Below, one piece after another: positions 16,150 through 24,667 of a stretch of 43,450 nucleotides of DNA. Within the stretch, counting starts at the first letter, position 1, and every line of letters begins with the position of its first letter. The notes under the pieces are model-generated. The model ran no database searches. It had not been told where the DNA came from and saw only the letters and a list, made by a program, of their open reading frames with translations. Made by a program: the position numbers and the translations under genes. Origin of the DNA: Bacteroidota bacterium. Its GTDB lineage: Bacteria; Bacteroidota; Bacteroidia; Bacteroidales; GCA-2711565. The stretch is from contig JAHIVC010000017.1 in assembly GCA_018816945.1 (NCBI GenBank), forward strand, positions 1-43,450. Direction: 5' to 3'.

Positions 16150-18330
16150 CTATCTTAAGAATAATAATTCCCGATATTTTGGCAAGGGCCATAATTCGTC
16201 ATCCACCAGAAGTTCAAGTTTATCAACATGATCTCTGATTTCATCAAAATAAGGAACAACCTTTTCATTATAAGCTTTGGCTTTTAATTCAAAATCTTCT
16301 ATTCTATTGGCAATTTTTCTTTCCTCCAGCATTTCATCGGTTTTCATCTTAACCTGAGATATATGCTCCGAAATATCTTTAATCGTTTGAATTTGATTTC
16401 TTGATAATCCAACATAAGTTTTTTCATCTAAAACCTGCTTCAATCCTAAGGTATTCTCAATTAAAGTATTTTGATATCTGATGGCAATCGGGATGATATG
16501 ATTTTTTGCCAAATCACCCATAACCCTTGATTCTATCTGAATCTTCTTAGTGTAATTTTCAAGATTGATCTGATATCTGGCCTCAAGTTCTTTTGCCGTT
16601 AAAATATTATTTCGCTCGAATAAATCGATCGTTTCCTTCGAGATGTATGCTTTCAGAGCAGGAGGAGTTGAAGTGATATTTGCAAGGCCCCTCTTTTTGG
16701 CTTCAGCAATCCATTCATCACTATAGTTATTTCCTTCGAATCTTATCTTCTTCGAATCGATGATATATTGTTTGATCACTTTTAAAATAGCATCGTTTCG
16801 CTTATATTTTTTCTTGATCAGGGCATCTACTTCATTCTTGAATTTTTTGAGTTGATCAGCCACCATCAGATTTAGAACAATCATTGGTTTGGCACAAGTT
16901 GCTGAAGAGCCCACGGCCCTGAATTCAAATTTATTGCCTGTAAATGCAAATGGAGAAGTACGATTCCGATCGGTATTATCCAGAAAAATTTCAGGGATTT
17001 TGGGTATAAATATATTATGATCTGAGGCAGTTGCTTTAGTAATTCCACCTGTCTTTTCAATTTCGTCGAGTGTTTTGGATAACTGCTCACCAATAAATGC
17101 TGAAATAATCGCAGGTGGAGCTTCATGCCCTCCTAATCGGTGATCGTTACCAGCAGCTGCAATACTTGCCCTTAATAAATCAGGGTTATTGCTGATGGCC
17201 TTTAAAACTGTCACAAAAAATGCGATAAAACGTAATTTCGCTTTCGGTGTTTTTCCCGGAGACAATAAATTTTCACCGGTATCAGTCGCCATCGACCAGT
17301 TATTATGCTTACCCGATCCGTTAACCCCGGCAAATGGTTTTTCGTGCAATAATACAACCAAGTCATGATGCCTTGCAATTCGCTGCATTAGGTGCATCAA
17401 CATTTGATTGTGATCAACTGCAAGGTTTACTTCTTCGAAAACAGGTGCGCACTCAAATTGGTTCGGTGCAACTTCATTATGCCTGGTTTTTAAAGGAATA
17501 CCTAATTTATAAGATTCAATTTCAACATCTTTCATGAACTCCAGCGCACGTTCCTGAATGGTACCAAAGTAGTGATCTGATAGCTGCTGATCCTTTGCCG
17601 ATGCATGTCCGAAAACCGTTCTACCGGTTAATGCTAAATCAGGTCGGGCAGCATGTAAGGCTGAATCAACCAAAAAATACTCCTGCTCAATACCAAGTGT
17701 GGGGGTCACTTTTTTAACTTCATTTCCAAAAAGTTTACAAAAATCAACAGCTGATTTTCCAATAACGTTTAGCGATTTCAGCAACGGGGTCTTAAAATCA
17801 AGCGCTTCACCTGTATATGAAACAAAAATAGTAGGAATGCATAAAGTATCATCTATAATAAATGCCGGTGATGAAGGATCCCAGGCTGTATAGCCCCTGG
17901 CCTCAAAAGTACTTCTTATTCCTCCACTCGGGAAAGAAGAAGCATCGGGCTCCTGCTGAATCAACTCAGATCCGTTGAAACGTTCAATTGCTCTTCCTTC
18001 TTCAATCGGATGCATAAATGAATCATGCTTTTCAGCAGTAGAACCGGTTAACGGGTGAAACCAATGGGTATAATGAGATGCACCATGACTAATTGCCCAT
18101 GCCTTCATCGATGCGGCAATTTGATCAGCCATTTTACGATCAATTTTTTCATTGCTTTCAATGGCATTAATAATATTAGCAAAAGCGTCAACAGGTAAAA
18201 ATTCGCGCATCGCCCTTTTGTTAAAGGTCGATGTCCCATAATATTCCGACAATTTCCCTGTAGGTGGAGTTGACTTTTTAGCAGTTCTAGTGTTGATAAA
18301 ATCAAGTGCTTTAAAACGTAAATTGTTCAT
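16150..18330 (-). CDS. glnN: Type III glutamine synthetase (GSIII)
   Basis: The protein has 726 residues, the usual GSIII length and far longer than GSI (about 450). Recognisable parts are the N-terminal domain (AMREFLPVDAF), LGIEQEYFLVD, the GSIII-type NGSGKHNNWS active-site segment, and the C-terminal helical region ending VDDELWPLPKYRELLF. It forms glutamine from glutamate, ammonia and ATP in the cytoplasm. This enzyme type is characteristic of Bacteroidota. Its start lies 4 bp after the stop of the sodium:solute symporter, so the two are translationally close. No PII-type regulator is nearby. Confidence 0.97.
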   Translation of the reverse strand: MNNLRFKALDFINTRTAKKSTPPTGKLSEYYGTSTFNKRAMREFLPVDAFANIINAIESNEKIDRKMADQIAASMKAWAISHGASHYTHWFHPLTGSTAEKHDSFMHPIEEGRAIERFNGSELIQQEPDASSFPSGGIRSTFEARGYTAWDPSSPAFIIDDTLCIPTIFVSYTGEALDFKTPLLKSLNVIGKSAVDFCKLFGNEVKKVTPTLGIEQEYFLVDSALHAARPDLALTGRTVFGHASAKDQQLSDHYFGTIQERALEFMKDVEIESYKLGIPLKTRHNEVAPNQFECAPVFEEVNLAVDHNQMLMHLMQRIARHHDLVVLLHEKPFAGVNGSGKHNNWSMATDTGENLLSPGKTPKAKLRFIAFFVTVLKAISNNPDLLRASIAAAGNDHRLGGHEAPPAIISAFIGEQLSKTLDEIEKTGGITKATASDHNIFIPKIPEIFLDNTDRNRTSPFAFTGNKFEFRAVGSSATCAKPMIVLNLMVADQLKKFKNEVDALIKKKYKRNDAILKVIKQYIIDSKKIRFEGNNYSDEWIAEAKKRGLANITSTPPALKAYISKETIDLFERNNILTAKELEARYQINLENYTKKIQIESRVMGDLAKNHIIPIAIRYQNTLIENTLGLKQVLDEKTYVGLSRNQIQTIKDISEHISQVKMKTDEMLEERKIANRIEDFELKAKAYNEKVVPYFDEIRDHVDKLELLVDDELWPLPKYRELLFLR

Positions 18331-18334
18331 TAGA

Positions 18335-19786
18335 TTAGTATTTTTTCTTGTTCGACATGATAAATAAACCCGTAAAAGTAAGCATTCCGTTCAGAATAAG
18401 TAATTCAAAACCAAAACGATAACCATTAAACCATTGAATGGAGTTTTCGCTTACAATATAACAAATAATTGGCGACAGAATGGCAATCAGAGGAACCCAT
18501 CTATCTTTCAGTGTTCGTTGTGTAAATAAGCCAAAGGTGAACAATCCGAGCAACGGACCATAGGTATAACCAGCTATGGTAAATAATTTTGAAATGACGG
18601 CCTCGTTATTTATGGCACTAAAAGCAACAATCACGAGAATAAGGAGAGCTGCCATTGATAAATGGACTATTTTCCTGAGTCTGATCTTTTTTGCTTCATC
18701 ATATGGAAGCTTATCAAGTCGAAGTAAATCAATACTAAATGACGTTGTTAGTGCAGTAAGTGCCCCATCGGCACTGGAATATGCCGCTGAAATTATGCCA
18801 ATTATAAATACAATTCCGGCAACAGCACCAAGATGCTGAAGCACAATGGTAGGGAATAAATTATCGGTTAATGCAGGAATAGTAATTCCTTTTGATCCTG
18901 CATAAATAAATAGAGCAGCCCCTAAAAACAGGAACATCAAATTAACAAAAACCAGGACGATACTCAATGTGATCATGTTTTTCTGGGCATCGGGCAATTT
19001 TTTACAGCTCAGGTTTTTCTGCATCATATCTTGATCGAGTCCGGTCATGACAATGGCTATAAATGCACCGCTAAAAAATTGTTTAATGAAGTTTTTTGGA
19101 TCCTGCCAATCGGTATAAACAATGCGGGAATAATCCGAATCGAATACTTTTCCGATAATTTCAGAAAAACTTAAGCCCAAACCCTGAACTATGATCACCA
19201 ATGAAAAAACCACTGCTCCCAACATGAAAGTGGTTTGAAGGGTATCGGTCCAAACAATCGTTTTTATTCCACCTTTAAAAGTATACAGCAAAATTAGCAG
19301 CATAAATATGACGGATGTCAGGGCAAATGGTACATGATAATTATCGAATACGAATATTTGTAACACATTGATGACCAAAAACATTCTGAAAGATGCACCT
19401 ATAATTCTGGAAATTAAAAAATAAAATGCCCCGGTTTTATGCGACCAAAACCCTAAACGCTGCTCCAGATAAGAATAAATGGAAGTCAACCTTAACCGAT
19501 AGTACATGGGTAATAAAATCGTGGCAATGGCAATGTATCCCAATACATAACCAAATACAACCATCATATACGAGAATTGGGTATCGCCAACCCAACCCGG
19601 AACTGATATAAAAGTTACTCCCGACAAGGAAGCACCCACCATTCCATAGGCGACAACAAACCAGGGAGATTTTCGATTGCCTACAAAGAAAGATTCATTA
19701 TTTGATTTCCTGGAAGTAAACCATGATATAACAAACAGCAAAAAAGTGTAAGTTAAAAAGCTGTATAAAATTAGTTGAGGATTCAA
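18335..19786 (-). CDS. Sodium:solute symporter (SSS family)
   Basis: This 483-residue membrane protein has about 13 hydrophobic segments. The family signature is seen in FFVGNRKSPWFVVAYGMVGASLSGVTFISVPG and in the IGIISAAYSSADGALTALTTSFSIDLL segment (residues within the sodium-site helix). The start appears to be TTG (19784-19786), overlapping the gmhB stop as TTGA; the next ATG would remove the first two membrane helices. It moves a solute with Na+. The substrate cannot be told from sequence. The 4-bp gap to GSIII hints at a link to nitrogen or amino-acid supply, which is inference only. Confidence 0.92.
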   Translation of the reverse strand: MNPQLILYSFLTYTFLLFVISWFTSRKSNNESFFVGNRKSPWFVVAYGMVGASLSGVTFISVPGWVGDTQFSYMMVVFGYVLGYIAIATILLPMYYRLRLTSIYSYLEQRLGFWSHKTGAFYFLISRIIGASFRMFLVINVLQIFVFDNYHVPFALTSVIFMLLILLYTFKGGIKTIVWTDTLQTTFMLGAVVFSLVIIVQGLGLSFSEIIGKVFDSDYSRIVYTDWQDPKNFIKQFFSGAFIAIVMTGLDQDMMQKNLSCKKLPDAQKNMITLSIVLVFVNLMFLFLGAALFIYAGSKGITIPALTDNLFPTIVLQHLGAVAGIVFIIGIISAAYSSADGALTALTTSFSIDLLRLDKLPYDEAKKIRLRKIVHLSMAALLILVIVAFSAINNEAVISKLFTIAGYTYGPLLGLFTFGLFTQRTLKDRWVPLIAILSPIICYIVSENSIQWFNGYRFGFELLILNGMLTFTGLFIMSNKKKY

Positions 19787-20391
19787 GATGAATGATTATT
19801 TATTATTGATGAATGTTTATTTATTATTAAATCTGTAAAATTTGATAAAGATACGCATATAGCATCTACACCGATTTCATCATTTTTTTTATGTTTTGCT
19901 GAAACGAATACCGTTCTCATTCCTGCATTTTTTCCAAATTCAATATCCGAAATTGAATCGCCTACCATTATTGATTTTGAAAAATCAATTTCAGGGAATT
20001 CACCCTTAGCTTTCAAGGCCATCCCAATTTGTGGTTTACGATCGGGATGATTAGTTTCATTTAATTCCGGACAAAAAAATACCTGATCAATTTTGCCTCC
20101 TGCTTTTTCAATTTCATTCAACATAAATGTATGAATTATCTGCAGATCACTCAAGTTAATCAATCCTTTACCAACACCTTGCTGGTTTGTTACAATGAAA
20201 ATTCTGCCAAATAATTTCGTCAATTTTTCAAGAGATTCTGGCACTTTTTCCAGAAAAACAAATTCAGCAATTGATTTAACATAATCATCTTTAATCCGAC
20301 GATTAATCACCCCATCCCTATCCAAAAATAAGGTCCAGCTTTTATCGATATGGTAATTTACTAAATTCATTTGCTGCTCTTTTACAATCAA
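19783..20391 (-). CDS. gmhB: D-glycero-D-manno-heptose 1,7-bisphosphate 7-phosphatase (HAD family)
   Basis: The 202-residue HAD phosphatase has motif I DRDGVIN (nucleophile Asp), motif II TNQQGVGKG and motif IV MVGDSISDIEFG. It removes the 7-phosphate of heptose bisphosphate in ADP- or GDP-heptose synthesis. The zinc loop of classical GmhB (Cys/His/Cys/Cys) is reduced to CPELNETNHPDRKP and lacks the CxC pair. The C-terminal tail HSSIINNHSS is encoded by a low-complexity ATT/CATTCATC repeat, so the repeat seems to have supplied the stop codon. Starts at 20391 or 20370 are both possible; either overlaps the upstream nucleotidyltransferase. Confidence 0.88.
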   Translation of the reverse strand: MIVKEQQMNLVNYHIDKSWTLFLDRDGVINRRIKDDYVKSIAEFVFLEKVPESLEKLTKLFGRIFIVTNQQGVGKGLINLSDLQIIHTFMLNEIEKAGGKIDQVFFCPELNETNHPDRKPQIGMALKAKGEFPEIDFSKSIMVGDSISDIEFGKNAGMRTVFVSAKHKKNDEIGVDAICVSLSNFTDLIINKHSSIINNHSS

Positions 20392-21046
20392 TACTTGTTG
20401 CCAGATCTAAAAATGTTGAATAGCATCTGTATCCGTAAAATGGATCAGATTTATAATTTTCCTCCAAAAATTCTTTTTCAAATGAAAACACTTCCGGTGT
20501 ATTTTTATTCATAAAATATGCTGATTTTATGCAATAGAAACCACCATTCATAAAATCATCACTAAATGGATCCTCGTTATCTGAAAACCCTGTTACACGA
20601 TTTTGCTCATTAACCACCACTGATCCCAATCGGGTTGTGCTATCAATAAATCTTGTGGCTATGCAAATAGCAGCTTCTCTTATTCTTCTGAAATCTTCAA
20701 ATCTTGTCAAATTAACATCGAAAAACAGATCACCGCTCAACGCAAAAACTGTATGACCCATCACGCTTTCAAATGCCTTCTTTAAGGCACCTCCTGTTCC
20801 AAGTAAATGCGAATTCTCACAATATTCAATCTGAATGGATTTATAATTATTGCCAAAAAATTCATGAATCATTTCCTTATCATCACCAACAGCTATTATT
20901 ACATGGTTTACCCCATAAAAGTCAAGATAATTCAACTGATACTCCAATAGATATTTATCATTGAACCTCAGCATTGAAACCGGAAGTTCTTTGCCCCCCA
21001 AGGTCTGATACCTCCCGCTGGTTAAAATAATGGCTTCTTTTATCAT
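20342..21046 (-). CDS. HddC-like sugar-phosphate nucleotidyltransferase
   Basis: A 234-residue GT-A-type nucleotidyltransferase between gmhA and gmhB. It has LLGTGGALKKAF, SGDLFFDVNL (metal-binding Asp) and FMNGGFYCIK as in HddC/GMP transferases. The N-terminal nucleotide loop, normally LAGGxGTRL with a following PK, is ILTSGRYQTLGGKELP here, so the usual pattern is lost. By position it should attach a nucleotide to D-glycero-D-manno-heptose 1-phosphate. It starts within a 4-bp ATGA overlap with gmhA and overlaps gmhB at its end. The altered loop means activity or nucleotide choice may differ. Confidence 0.8.
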   Translation of the reverse strand: MIKEAIILTSGRYQTLGGKELPVSMLRFNDKYLLEYQLNYLDFYGVNHVIIAVGDDKEMIHEFFGNNYKSIQIEYCENSHLLGTGGALKKAFESVMGHTVFALSGDLFFDVNLTRFEDFRRIREAAICIATRFIDSTTRLGSVVVNEQNRVTGFSDNEDPFSDDFMNGGFYCIKSAYFMNKNTPEVFSFEKEFLEENYKSDPFYGYRCYSTFLDLATSIDCKRAANEFSKLPYR

Positions 21047-21615
21047 CTTGGGAACATTTCAGATTCAATGATCTCACAAATAATATGGCCCACCAAAATA
21101 TGCGCTTCCTGAATTCGAGGAGTATCGGTCGATGGAACATTAATTAAACAGTCGGAAACCATCTTTAATTTACCTCCACTTTCACCGGTCAAACCAATTG
21201 TTTTCATCCCTATACTTTTTGCCATCTGCATTGCCCTGATAATATTTGCCGAATTTCCGGATGTAGAAATTCCTATCAGCACATCTTTCGGTTTACCTTT
21301 TGCCTTGATTAATCTTGCATAGATTTCATCGTACGAATAATCATTTGCAACTGCTGTCAGATAAGATGTATTCACATGCAGTGCTTCAGCATCAAGTGGA
21401 TCACGATCATAATAAAACTTACCACTCAATTCGGCTGCCAAATGTTGCGCATCAGCAGCACTTCCGCCATTACCACAAAACAAAATCTTACCACCGTTCC
21501 TTAACGAATTCACACAAAGATCGGCTGAAATTTGAATATTCCTTAGTAGTTCAGGAGACTCTAAAAGTGTTTTTTTTATGAATATTGACTCCAATATTGC
21601 CTCTTTTATCTTCAT
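21043..21615 (-). CDS. gmhA: Sedoheptulose 7-phosphate isomerase
   Basis: The 190-residue SIS-domain protein has ILFCGNGGSAADAQHLAAEL, GISTSGNSANIIRAM and TPRIQEAHILVGHIICE, all typical of GmhA. It converts sedoheptulose 7-phosphate to D-glycero-D-manno-heptose 7-phosphate, the first step to nucleotide-heptose for LPS or surface glycan. It heads the gmhA-hddC-gmhB run with ATGA overlaps. A Bacteroidota-type -7 element (TATATTTG on the minus strand) lies at 21694-21701. The heptose kinase of the pathway is not in this window. Confidence 0.95.
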   Translation of the reverse strand: MKIKEAILESIFIKKTLLESPELLRNIQISADLCVNSLRNGGKILFCGNGGSAADAQHLAAELSGKFYYDRDPLDAEALHVNTSYLTAVANDYSYDEIYARLIKAKGKPKDVLIGISTSGNSANIIRAMQMAKSIGMKTIGLTGESGGKLKMVSDCLINVPSTDTPRIQEAHILVGHIICEIIESEMFPR

Positions 21616-21693
21616 AAATTCAAAATTTAAAATACGCTAAAACAGTATAAAATTGACTTGCTAGGCTAAATTGCAGCCTTACGGATTTCTCGG

Positions 21694-21701
21694 CAAATAT
21701 A
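21694..21701 (-). promoter_or_regulatory. Candidate -7 promoter element for the gmhA operon
   Basis: On the minus strand this reads TATATTTG, a perfect TAnnTTTG element. It is about 80 bp upstream of gmhA. The expected -33 TTG is not clear. A small GGCT/AGCC hairpin lies at about 21663-21680, within the leader. Confidence 0.45.
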
Positions 21702-21787
21702 ATGTATTAAAAAAGAAACTCAGAAAGCCTGATCTTCAAATATCAATACCATTATCTTATTATTTTTCAGGAAAAAGATTGTATCTT

Positions 21788-22942
21788 TTATTTTTTATTA
21801 ATCTCTTGCTGAAGCAATTCGATCACCTCGATCATTTTCCCCCAGGAATATTTTTTCTTTTCGTATTTAATATTATTAATAAAGGCAGATGAAGGATCAT
21901 TTTCGTAAAATAATTTTATCGCATTTGCAATCTCTTTATGATCGACATCAACAACATAACCCACTTTTTCGTGAGGTACAATTTCTGCCAAGCCTCCAAC
22001 ATTCGTCACAATCATAGGTTTATCAAAATGATAGGCAACTTGTGTAACTCCACTTTGTGTTGCGGTTTTGTATGGTTGTACCACAATATCGGCAGCACAA
22101 AAGAAATTTACCACCTCTGTATTCGGAATAAAATCATTGTGCATGATTACTTTATCTTTGATGTCTAATTGTTCGATCAAATCAAAATAAGGTTTTGAAT
22201 CACTATAAAACTCACCTGCAACGATCAATTTAATGTTCTGTGCCTTAACCCAATCTTCGGCCATTGCCATCAGTACTAAATCCAAACCTTTATATTGACG
22301 GATGAAGCCAAAAAATAGAATATACCTATAGTCTTCCGACAGTTTAAGCTTGGCAAGTGCTTCTTTCTTTGGGATCTGATCTCCGAAATTATCGTACAAA
22401 GGATGGAGCGTGTATTTTTTTGGTTTTGCCTGATCAAAGGTTTCCAATTCTGCCAAAACAGATCTTGACATTGTTACGAAAGCATCTACATTTTTCACAA
22501 AATAATTTGCCAAAAATCGATCACCAAAATGCTTTTCGTGCGGAACAATATTATCAACAATGGCTACAACCTTAGTAATATTGTTTTTCCTGATGATCCG
22601 GGCGATTGTTCCAAGGCAGGGTGCCATAAATGGAATCCAGAAACGTATGACCACTAAATCAGGCTTTAATTTTTTTATTTTTCTTCCAATTTTAATCCAG
22701 TTAAACGGATTTATGGAGTTAATACTGACATTGATTTTCAGGTTTTCGGGTGCAGCTTCATCGGAATATTGCGTCTTACCCGGGAAAAGGATAGAAGGGT
22801 ATTGTAATTTAAATGTTTCGATTTGAACATCGAAACCAAGATCAACAAATTCTTTCGCAAGCCGTTCGTTAAAAGTAGCAATCCCACCTCCCCTTAGAGG
22901 ATAAGCAGAACCAATAATAATAACACTTCTTTGCTTAGTCAT
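21788..22942 (-). CDS. Family 4 (GT-B) glycosyltransferase
   Basis: This 384-residue protein has an N-terminal acceptor domain starting IIIGSAYPLRGGGIATFNERLA. The C-terminal donor domain contains ILFFGFIRQYKGLDLVL, CAADIVVQPYKTATQSG and PMIVTNVGGLAEIV, typical of GT4 retaining transferases. It is cytoplasmic or membrane-associated and probably adds a sugar in envelope glycan assembly. Donor and acceptor are unknown. It starts 9 bp after the stop of the GT2 gene and is followed by 172 bp before gmhA. Confidence 0.92.
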   Translation of the reverse strand: MTKQRSVIIIGSAYPLRGGGIATFNERLAKEFVDLGFDVQIETFKLQYPSILFPGKTQYSDEAAPENLKINVSINSINPFNWIKIGRKIKKLKPDLVVIRFWIPFMAPCLGTIARIIRKNNITKVVAIVDNIVPHEKHFGDRFLANYFVKNVDAFVTMSRSVLAELETFDQAKPKKYTLHPLYDNFGDQIPKKEALAKLKLSEDYRYILFFGFIRQYKGLDLVLMAMAEDWVKAQNIKLIVAGEFYSDSKPYFDLIEQLDIKDKVIMHNDFIPNTEVVNFFCAADIVVQPYKTATQSGVTQVAYHFDKPMIVTNVGGLAEIVPHEKVGYVVDVDHKEIANAIKLFYENDPSSAFINNIKYEKKKYSWGKMIEVIELLQQEINKK

Positions 22943-22951
22943 GAGCTTTAT

Positions 22952-23896
22952 TTAGTCGACCCCGAGTTTTTTCTCAATCTGATATTTATTACGTTCAGAA
23001 GAATTACGGGAAATCATTTCGGCCAAAAACCCGGTCATAAACAATTGGGTCCCTAAAATCATTGCCAGAATGCCAAAGTAAAAAATTGGCCTGTCTGTCA
23101 TCAAATATCCCTGCATAAATATCTTTGCATATGCCAAATAACCGGCAATCCCTAATCCGATCAAAAAAAGAATTGCACCTAATGATCCAAATAAATGCAT
23201 TGGACGTTTACCAAACCTTGACACAAAACTGATTGAAATCAAATCCAAAAAGCCTCTCCTGTATCGTTCGAAACCGAACTTGGAATTGCCGTGTTGCCTT
23301 TTTTGATGCGAAACAATCTTTTCAGTAATCTTTGAAAAACCTGCCCATTTTGCTATGACCGGCACAAAACGATGCATTTCACCGTAAATTTCAATATTTT
23401 TTACAACTGCTTTTTTATAAGCTTTCAACCCGCAATTAAAATCGTGTAGCTTGATACCGGTAATACTCCTATTTATAGAATTGTAAACTTTCGATGGCCA
23501 ACGTTTCGAAATTGGATCGTGGCGTTTTTGCTTCCATCCCGAAACCAAATCATAATCATCTTTTATGATAAGGTCATACAGTGCCGGAATTTCTTCGGGA
23601 CTATCCTGAAGGTCGGCGTCCATCGTAATTACGACATTGCCTGTAACCACTTCAAAACCTGAATTCAAAGCTGCCGACTTTCCATAATTCCGTCGAAACT
23701 TAATCCCTTTATTCAATTCATTTTCGGCACAAAGTTTTTCAACAATGGACCAGGATGAATCAGTGCTTCCATCATCTATCCATACAATTTCATAGCTAAA
23801 GTTATGCGCCAACATAACTTTAGCTATCCAATCACTCAAATCCTGAATTGATTCCTCTTCATTTAAAAAAGGAACGACAATTGAAATATCCATCAA
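22952..23896 (-). CDS. Family 2 glycosyltransferase, polyprenyl-phosphate (DPM1/GtrB) type
   Basis: The 314-residue protein has a GT-A domain (VVPFLNEEESI, IDDGSTDSSW, MDADLQDSPEEIPAL with the DxD) and two membrane helices near 240-265 and 270-300. This architecture is that of dolichol-phosphate-mannose-synthase-like or GtrB enzymes that load sugars on polyprenyl phosphate. Initiation may be at either of the first two Met codons. It lies 12 bp downstream of the DUF4199 gene and 9 bp upstream of the GT4 gene in one operon. Confidence 0.93.
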   Translation of the reverse strand: MMDISIVVPFLNEEESIQDLSDWIAKVMLAHNFSYEIVWIDDGSTDSSWSIVEKLCAENELNKGIKFRRNYGKSAALNSGFEVVTGNVVITMDADLQDSPEEIPALYDLIIKDDYDLVSGWKQKRHDPISKRWPSKVYNSINRSITGIKLHDFNCGLKAYKKAVVKNIEIYGEMHRFVPVIAKWAGFSKITEKIVSHQKRQHGNSKFGFERYRRGFLDLISISFVSRFGKRPMHLFGSLGAILFLIGLGIAGYLAYAKIFMQGYLMTDRPIFYFGILAMILGTQLFMTGFLAEMISRNSSERNKYQIEKKLGVD

Positions 23897-23908
23897 ACAA
23901 ATTTTAAT

Positions 23909-24424
23909 CTAGTTTGCTTCTTTTTTAATAAAGATTGAAGTTACTAACGAAATAATCGTTACAGCAATGGTATTGAATATCAATGCCATAATTGAAACCA
24001 TAAGTGGTGTTGTAAACTTTGCCGATATTGACAATGCGTCCTCAATTTGTTGATCCGTCAAATCACCTCTATTTATCATTGATTGTTCCGAAGTTTCCAA
24101 TATTTTTGCGATAATAGTCGGGTCAAAAAACTTCATAAATGCATATGCATAAACTGCAGCAATTAATGCAGCGAAAAAACCAACCGTAAAACCCACGGAA
24201 AAGGATTTTCCATAGCTAATTAATCCTTCAGAATGAGCATCACGATAAACCTTTTGACCCCAAATGATTCCTCCAATGAAGATCAGATATGCAACGTATT
24301 TAATTTTACTATCATAAGCAGTATCCATCACATAAAATATGAGATCGATAACGATAAGCAAAGCCGCTGTAATGAGTGCATAATTTAAAGCAACTTTAAA
24401 TGATGATTTTTGGTTTTCTTCCAT
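23909..24424 (-). CDS. DUF4199 family membrane protein
   Basis: From the ATG at 24422-24424 this is a 171-residue protein with four hydrophobic segments and the loop KVYRDAHSEGLISYGKSFSVGF, which is the DUF4199 signature. Function is unknown; in Bacteroidota the family often sits just before a GT2 glycosyltransferase, as here. An upstream in-frame ATG at 24460 overlaps a -7 promoter element (24454-24461), so transcripts from it would not include that codon. This supports the shorter start. Confidence 0.9.
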   Translation of the reverse strand: MEENQKSSFKVALNYALITAALLIVIDLIFYVMDTAYDSKIKYVAYLIFIGGIIWGQKVYRDAHSEGLISYGKSFSVGFTVGFFAALIAAVYAYAFMKFFDPTIIAKILETSEQSMINRGDLTDQQIEDALSISAKFTTPLMVSIMALIFNTIAVTIISLVTSIFIKKEAN

Positions 24425-24453
24425 GATAATTGAGTTTATAGGGTTATGATATG

Positions 24454-24461
24454 CAAACATA
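24454..24461 (-). promoter_or_regulatory. Candidate -7 promoter element for DUF4199-GT2-GT4
   Basis: The minus strand reads TATGTTTG, matching TAnnTTTG. It is 30 bp upstream of the preferred DUF4199 start. It is divergent from the SRP RNA promoter 38 bp away. Confidence 0.5.
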
Positions 24462-24498
24462 CTAAATTATAAGAAAACTTAAAAACATAAAAAAAACA

Positions 24499-24528
24499 TT
24501 GTAGGTGTCTAACATATTTGTAATTTTG
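24499..24528 (+). promoter_or_regulatory. Promoter of the SRP RNA gene
   Basis: TTG (24499-24501), 19 bp, then TAATTTTG (24521-24528): the Bacteroidota primary sigma factor consensus TTG-N19-TAnnTTTG. RNA would start near 24533, exactly where the SRP RNA helix begins. Confidence 0.8.
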
Positions 24529-24531
24529 CGG

Positions 24532-24632
24532 CAGGGTAAGTCTTATACGACCAGCTCCTGTTGAACTCCCCCAGGTTCGGAAGAAAGCAAGGGTAGACGG
24601 TTGTAGCGGTGCGATGTAAGTAGCTTACCCTT
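24532..24632 (+). ncRNA. ffs: Signal recognition particle RNA, small bacterial type
   Basis: The terminal helix pairs GGGTAAG (24534-24540) with CTTACCC (24624-24630). Between them is the conserved SRP domain IV, with CAGGTTCGGAAG and the AGCAAGGGTAG asymmetric loop that Ffh recognises. A T-run after 24630 completes the terminator. The RNA joins Ffh to target membrane proteins to the translocon. It sits between divergent DUF4199 and the Sua5-like gene, with its own consensus promoter. Confidence 0.95.
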
Positions 24633-24667
24633 TTTTTGTTACTATGTACGATTAATATTTTTCGATC

